In this document: piece by piece, positions 4,378 to 8,048 of the stretch
Numbering within the stretch: the stretch's first letter is position 1
Layout of the letters: every line of letters starts with the position of its first letter
Origin: Hyphomicrobium sp.
GTDB taxonomy: Bacteria > Pseudomonadota > Alphaproteobacteria > Rhizobiales > Hyphomicrobiaceae
Direction: 5' to 3'
DNA length: 8,048 nt
NCBI GenBank assembly: GCA_025927515.1
Contig: JAICLG010000135.1
Location: 1 to 8,048 of the forward strand
Notes under the pieces: model-generated
What the model was told of the DNA's origin: nothing
The model's input: only the letters and a program-made list of their open reading frames with translations
The model's database searches: none
Position numbers and translations under genes: made by a program

Positions 4378-7300
4378 TCAGGCGGACGGCGGTGTGGCGG
4401 CGGCGGTTTTCGCACTTGCCTTCGATTTGCGCCATTCCTCGAACCGCTGAATGACGACGAAGAACGACGGCACGAACAGCACGGCAAGGCATGTCGATGC
4501 GATCATGCCGCTGAAGACGGTGATGCCGATCGATTTACGCGCGGATGCGCCGGCTCCCGTCGCGAGCACCAGCGGTGCGACGCCCAGAATGAACGCAAAC
4601 GACGTCATCAGGATCGGGCGGAAACGAGCCCGCGCTGCTTCTACTGCCGACTCCATGATCGATTTGCCCTCGGCGCGAAGCTCTCGCGCCACCTCGACAA
4701 TCAGGATGGCGTTCTTGGCCGAAAGGGCGATCAACAGCACGAGACCGATCTGGACGTAAAGATTATTGTCGATGCGCAATCCGAGCATGACCGCGACGGG
4801 GCCGATCAGCGACAACGGAACGGCGAACAAGATCGACAAGGGCGCATACCAGCTCTCGTATTGTCCGGCGAGCACGAGATAGACGAGCAGCATCGCCAGC
4901 GCGAAGACATAGTAGATCTGGCCGCCGACGAGTTTTTCCTGATAGGAGAGCGCCGTCCACGACGCGCCGACGCCGGGCGGCAACGTTTTGGCCGTGATCT
5001 GGTCCATGAGGCTCATGGCGTCGCCGGATGAAAAACCTTTCGCCGGAACGCCGACGACGGTCGCCGAGGGATAGAGATTATAAAGGCTGATGAGCGACGG
5101 CCCGATGGATGGCGTGATCGTCAGAACGGTGCCGAGCGGGATCATGTCGCCGTTCTGGTTGCGCACCTTGAGATTGAGGATGTCGTTCGGGCTCATGCGG
5201 AATTGCGTGTCGCCCTGGACGTAGATCTGGAAGACGCGTCCGAACTTGTTGAACTGATCGACGTAGCTCGACCCGAGATAGCTCGCGAGCGTCTGGAAGA
5301 CCTGATCTGTCGTCAGAAGCAGCGTCTGCACCTTTTCGCGGTCGATGGTGACCTTGTATTGGGGAGCAGCAGCGCGGAACGGCGTCGACACGCGCTGGAT
5401 GCTTGATTGCGTGGCAGCGGCGCGAACCACAGCATTCGTTGCGCTTTCGAGCTTCGAAAGATCGAAGCTGCTGTCGCGCAACTCGATCTGCATCGTGAAG
5501 CCGCCGGCGTTGCCGATGCCCTGGATGGGGGGCGGCGGCAGCACCAAAACGCTGCCATCCGGGATGGCGGCGAGCTTGGCGTTGAGGCCGGTATAGAGTG
5601 ACAGCAGGTCCTGGCCCTTGCCGCGCTCGCTCCAGTCTTTCAGCATGATGTAGGCGACGCCGGCGTTGGCGAGCGAGGCGCTGTTGTCGAGCGCGGAGAT
5701 GCCCGCGATCGTGATCACGCGCTCGACGCCAGGAACCTTGTTCGCGATCTGCTCGACCTGTTCGAGCGATTTCTGCGTGCGCCCGAGAGAAGCCCCATCC
5801 GGAAGCTGAACGGCGGCGAGAAGATAACCTTGGTCTTCGATCGGCAGGAAGCCGGTCGCGACACGCGTCATGCCGTAGATCGAGCCCGCGATAATTGCTG
5901 CTGCGATGAGAGCCATCAGCCCGCTGTGGTGAACCATCGAGCCGATAAGGCCGGCGTACTTGTTCTCCAGACGTCCGTAGACGGCATTGAAGCCGCGATA
6001 GAAGGCGTTGCGCTGCTCAGGCGGAACTGGACGGCGTAGCCATAGTGCGCATTGCGTCGGCTTCAGGGTCGCGGCGTTGATGGCGCTGATGAGAGCGGTC
6101 GCGGCGATGACGAGCGCGAACTGCGCGTACATCTGCCCCGTCAATCCCGGCAAGAAGGACGCCGGGAGAAACACCGCCATCAAGACGAGCGTGATACCGA
6201 TGATCGGGCCCATCAGGGCGTTCATCGCGGCGATGGCTGCGTCGTGGCCGGACATGCCCTTTTCGATATTATGGGCGGCGCCTTCGACGACCACGATCGC
6301 GTCATCGACAACGATGCCGATCGCCAGCACGATCGCAAACAAGGTCGAGAGGTTGACTGAGAAGCCCATCGCCGCCATTGCAGCGAAGGCGCCGATGATC
6401 GTCACCGGGACGGTCGTTGCTGGCACGAGCATGGCACGCCAATCCTGCAAGAAGATCAGGATGACGATCAGCACCAGGACGGCGGCCTCGATCAGCGTCT
6501 TGTAAACTTCGTCGATCGCCTGCTGTACGAAGACCGTCGTATCGAACGGAATGGAATAGGCGACGCCTTGCGGAAACTCCTTCGCAAGGGTCTTCATCTT
6601 CGCGGAAACTTCGTTCGCGACGTTGAGCGCGTTCGCCCCAGGCGACAGGAATATCGCGAGGCCCGCCGCCTGCTTGCCGTTGAGATTGAAGACCTGCGCG
6701 TATGTCTGGGCTCCGAGCTCGACGCGACCGACATCGTGCAAGCGCGTCAGGTCGCCGTTGGTGCCGGTTTTGACGACGACGTTGGCGAACTGGGCGGGGT
6801 CATCGAAGCGGCTCGAAACGTCGACCGTGTACTGGAACGCCTGGTTCTTCCCGGCAGGGGGCATGCCGATCTGGCCAGCGGTGACCTGCTCGCTTTGCTG
6901 TTGCAGAGCCGAGATCACGTCCTGCGCGTTGAGCCCGCGCGCCTGCATCTTTTCCGGATCGAGCCAGACCCGCATCGAATACTGCCCGGCCCCGAAGACG
7001 TTGACGTTGCCGACGCCGGGTAATCGCGAAATCTCGTCCTTCAGTTTGATCGTCGCGTAGTTGCTGAGATAAAGGCTGTCGAACCGGTCATCAGGCGAGG
7101 TCAGCGTCACGATCTGCAGGATCGACGTCGATTTCTTCTGGACGACGACGCCCTGCACCTGCACCGCTTGCGGAAGTCCGGCCATGGCGGCGGAGACGCG
7201 GTTCTGCACCAGCACCTGAGCGTTATTGAGATCGGTGCCGATGTCGAAGGTGACCGTCAGCGTATAGCTGCCGTCGGAAGCCGCATAGGATTGCATGTAG

Positions 7301-7530
7301 AGCATGTGCTCGACGCCGTTCACCTGCTGCTCGATCGGCAATGCGACGGTATCGATGACGGTGCGCGCGCTGGCGCCCGGATAGCGCGTCGTGACCTGCA
7401 CGGTCGGCGGCACGACGTCGGGGTATTGCGCAACCGGCAGACGAAGCAGAGAAACAGCGCCGATCACGACCATCAAAATTGCGATGACGTTGGCGAGAAC
7501 CGGTCTTTCGATGAAAAATTTGGAGATCAT
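4378..7530 (-). CDS. RND multidrug efflux pump, inner-membrane permease (AcrB/MexF-like, HAE1 family)
   Basis: A complete 1050-residue proton-driven pump, the usual length for the family. It would form a trimer in the inner membrane and, with a membrane fusion protein and an outer membrane channel, export drugs or other amphiphilic compounds. Twelve membrane segments are expected: TM1 at about 10-30, TM2-6 within 340-495, TM7 at about 535-555, TM8-12 within 870-1030, with two large periplasmic loops between. Proton-relay residues are present: D409 and D410 in GIVVDDA, K939 in ALSAKNA, R969 and T976 in the RFRPILMT region, matching AcrB D407, D408, K940, R971 and T978. The N-terminus with FFIERPVLA, PDVVPPTV, LTSPD and SLYLSNYA looks nearer to MexF/OqxB than to AcrB. 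The region matching the AcrB switch loop (about 610-624) has no phenylalanine. The start ATG overlaps the stop of the fusion-protein gene by 4 bases (ATGA), with little Shine-Dalgarno sequence, implying translational coupling. Substrates cannot be told. Confidence 0.96.
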   Translation of the reverse strand: MISKFFIERPVLANVIAILMVVIGAVSLLRLPVAQYPDVVPPTVQVTTRYPGASARTVIDTVALPIEQQVNGVEHMLYMQSYAASDGSYTLTVTFDIGTDLNNAQVLVQNRVSAAMAGLPQAVQVQGVVVQKKSTSILQIVTLTSPDDRFDSLYLSNYATIKLKDEISRLPGVGNVNVFGAGQYSMRVWLDPEKMQARGLNAQDVISALQQQSEQVTAGQIGMPPAGKNQAFQYTVDVSSRFDDPAQFANVVVKTGTNGDLTRLHDVGRVELGAQTYAQVFNLNGKQAAGLAIFLSPGANALNVANEVSAKMKTLAKEFPQGVAYSIPFDTTVFVQQAIDEVYKTLIEAAVLVLIVILIFLQDWRAMLVPATTVPVTIIGAFAAMAAMGFSVNLSTLFAIVLAIGIVVDDAIVVVEGAAHNIEKGMSGHDAAIAAMNALMGPIIGITLVLMAVFLPASFLPGLTGQMYAQFALVIAATALISAINAATLKPTQCALWLRRPVPPEQRNAFYRGFNAVYGRLENKYAGLIGSMVHHSGLMALIAAAIIAGSIYGMTRVATGFLPIEDQGYLLAAVQLPDGASLGRTQKSLEQVEQIANKVPGVERVITIAGISALDNSASLANAGVAYIMLKDWSERGKGQDLLSLYTGLNAKLAAIPDGSVLVLPPPPIQGIGNAGGFTMQIELRDSSFDLSKLESATNAVVRAAATQSSIQRVSTPFRAAAPQYKVTIDREKVQTLLLTTDQVFQTLASYLGSSYVDQFNKFGRVFQIYVQGDTQFRMSPNDILNLKVRNQNGDMIPLGTVLTITPSIGPSLISLYNLYPSATVVGVPAKGFSSGDAMSLMDQITAKTLPPGVGASWTALSYQEKLVGGQIYYVFALAMLLVYLVLAGQYESWYAPLSILFAVPLSLIGPVAVMLGLRIDNNLYVQIGLVLLIALSAKNAILIVEVARELRAEGKSIMESAVEAARARFRPILMTSFAFILGVAPLVLATGAGASARKSIGITVFSGMIASTCLAVLFVPSFFVVIQRFEEWRKSKASAKTAAATPPSA

Positions 7531-8048
7531 GGCGCGGCTTCGGGGGGCGGCGGGGCGGCGATCTTTGCATCGACCGGCTCGATTTTCTGGCCGGGCACAA
7601 CCATCATCAAATCCGAAATGACGACTCGGTCATCAGGCTTCAGACCATTTTTGATGGCGCGCAGATCGCCGACTTGCTGACCAAGCTCGACCTTGCGTTG
7701 TTCGATTTCGTTATTCTTGTTGGCGATGAGCACGTAGCGTCCGCTCTGATCGCTGCCGATGACGCGATCCGGCACCAGCAACGTGTCGGGCTGCTCGGAC
7801 CTCGGCACGCGCACGCGCACGAAATATCCGGGCAGGAGCGCGTGGTCATTGTTCGGCAGGACGCCGCGCACCATCAGCGTGCCCGTCGCAGCCGTGATGC
7901 TCGGCGCTGCGTAATCGAGCGTACCTTTGTGCGGATAGCCCTTCTCGCTCTGCAAGCCGACTTCGACCGGAATCTTCTTGAGATCCTCCCGTGTCAGTTG
8001 GCGCGCGCGCATGCTCGAGCGGATGTCTTGGACATCGGTTTCACTGAC
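7527..8048 (-). CDS. RND efflux membrane fusion protein (periplasmic adaptor), C-terminal part
   Basis: The frame is open to the right edge, so only the last 173 residues are present. The first visible residues read VSETDVQDIR, the usual motif entering the beta-barrel domain of AcrA/MexE-type adaptors. Next come GTLDYAAPSI, GTLMVRGVLPN and LLPGYFVRVRVP (beta-barrel), then LLVPDRVIGSDQSGRYVL and the LKPDDRVVISDL stretch (membrane-proximal domain). It ends in a proline-rich tail, APPPPEAAP. The signal or lipoprotein sequence, hairpin and lipoyl parts lie outside the window. The protein links the inner-membrane pump to an outer membrane channel. Its TGA overlaps the pump's ATG by 4 bases, so the two form one operon. 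Some adaptor genes are followed by a channel gene after the pump; here the pump gene is last and no channel is seen. Confidence 0.95.
   Translation of the reverse strand, partial: VSETDVQDIRSSMRARQLTREDLKKIPVEVGLQSEKGYPHKGTLDYAAPSITAATGTLMVRGVLPNNDHALLPGYFVRVRVPRSEQPDTLLVPDRVIGSDQSGRYVLIANKNNEIEQRKVELGQQVGDLRAIKNGLKPDDRVVISDLMMVVPGQKIEPVDAKIAAPPPPEAAP

Noticed and set aside
4321..5031. 236-codon open frame on the plus strand opposite the RND pump gene
   Set aside because: It begins in the grxD terminator, is rich in Arg/Asp/His as expected for the antisense of a GC-rich gene, and lies opposite a clearly functional gene.
6008..7060. Several plus-strand open frames of 100-165 codons opposite the pump gene
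   Set aside because: All are antisense shadows of the pump's coding sequence, with compositions dictated by that gene and no supported starts.

Overview
The window fits a high-GC alphaproteobacterium, most likely in the Hyphomicrobiales and possibly a Hyphomicrobium-like methylotroph. The grounds are a small-type PurL, a BolA/CGFS-glutaredoxin pair in the same neighbourhood, a DUF2147 secreted protein, and a PqqA precursor peptide whose EVTSY core matches the Methylobacterium-type peptide as I remember it. Genus is inference; no rRNA or marker tree was available.

Layout. Bases 3-1115 (+) are the C-terminal half of purL (purine synthesis), cut by the left edge. At 1151-1609 (+) is an exported FKBP-type prolyl isomerase. 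Convergent to it, 1771-2064 (-) encodes a small secreted protein with an internal repeat that I do not recognise. At 2340-3236 (+) is a secreted DUF2147 protein with a long Ala/Pro/Lys linker and a short cysteine-containing C-terminal segment. Convergent to that, 3357-3446 (-) is a 29-residue pqqA, the ribosomal precursor of the redox cofactor PQQ. It stands alone, with its own ribosome binding site and a likely terminator. Bases 3630-3866 and 3951-4307 (+) are bolA and a monothiol glutaredoxin (grxD type), a pair expected to form a [2Fe-2S]-binding complex, closed by a strong intrinsic terminator at 4334-4363.

The right half (4378-8048, -) is a multidrug-type RND efflux operon. The membrane fusion protein (partial, running off the right edge) comes first and overlaps by 4 bases a complete 1050-residue inner-membrane pump of the AcrB/MexF type. 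No regulator or outer membrane channel gene is visible.

The most notable item is the solitary pqqA, which is easily missed because of its size. Other points worth a look are a possible second start that would give the FKBP protein a cytosolic form, the repeat protein, and the separation of purL from bolA-grxD by about 2.5 kb carrying four unrelated genes. I see no mobile element, CRISPR array, tRNA or rRNA, and no new multi-gene system.
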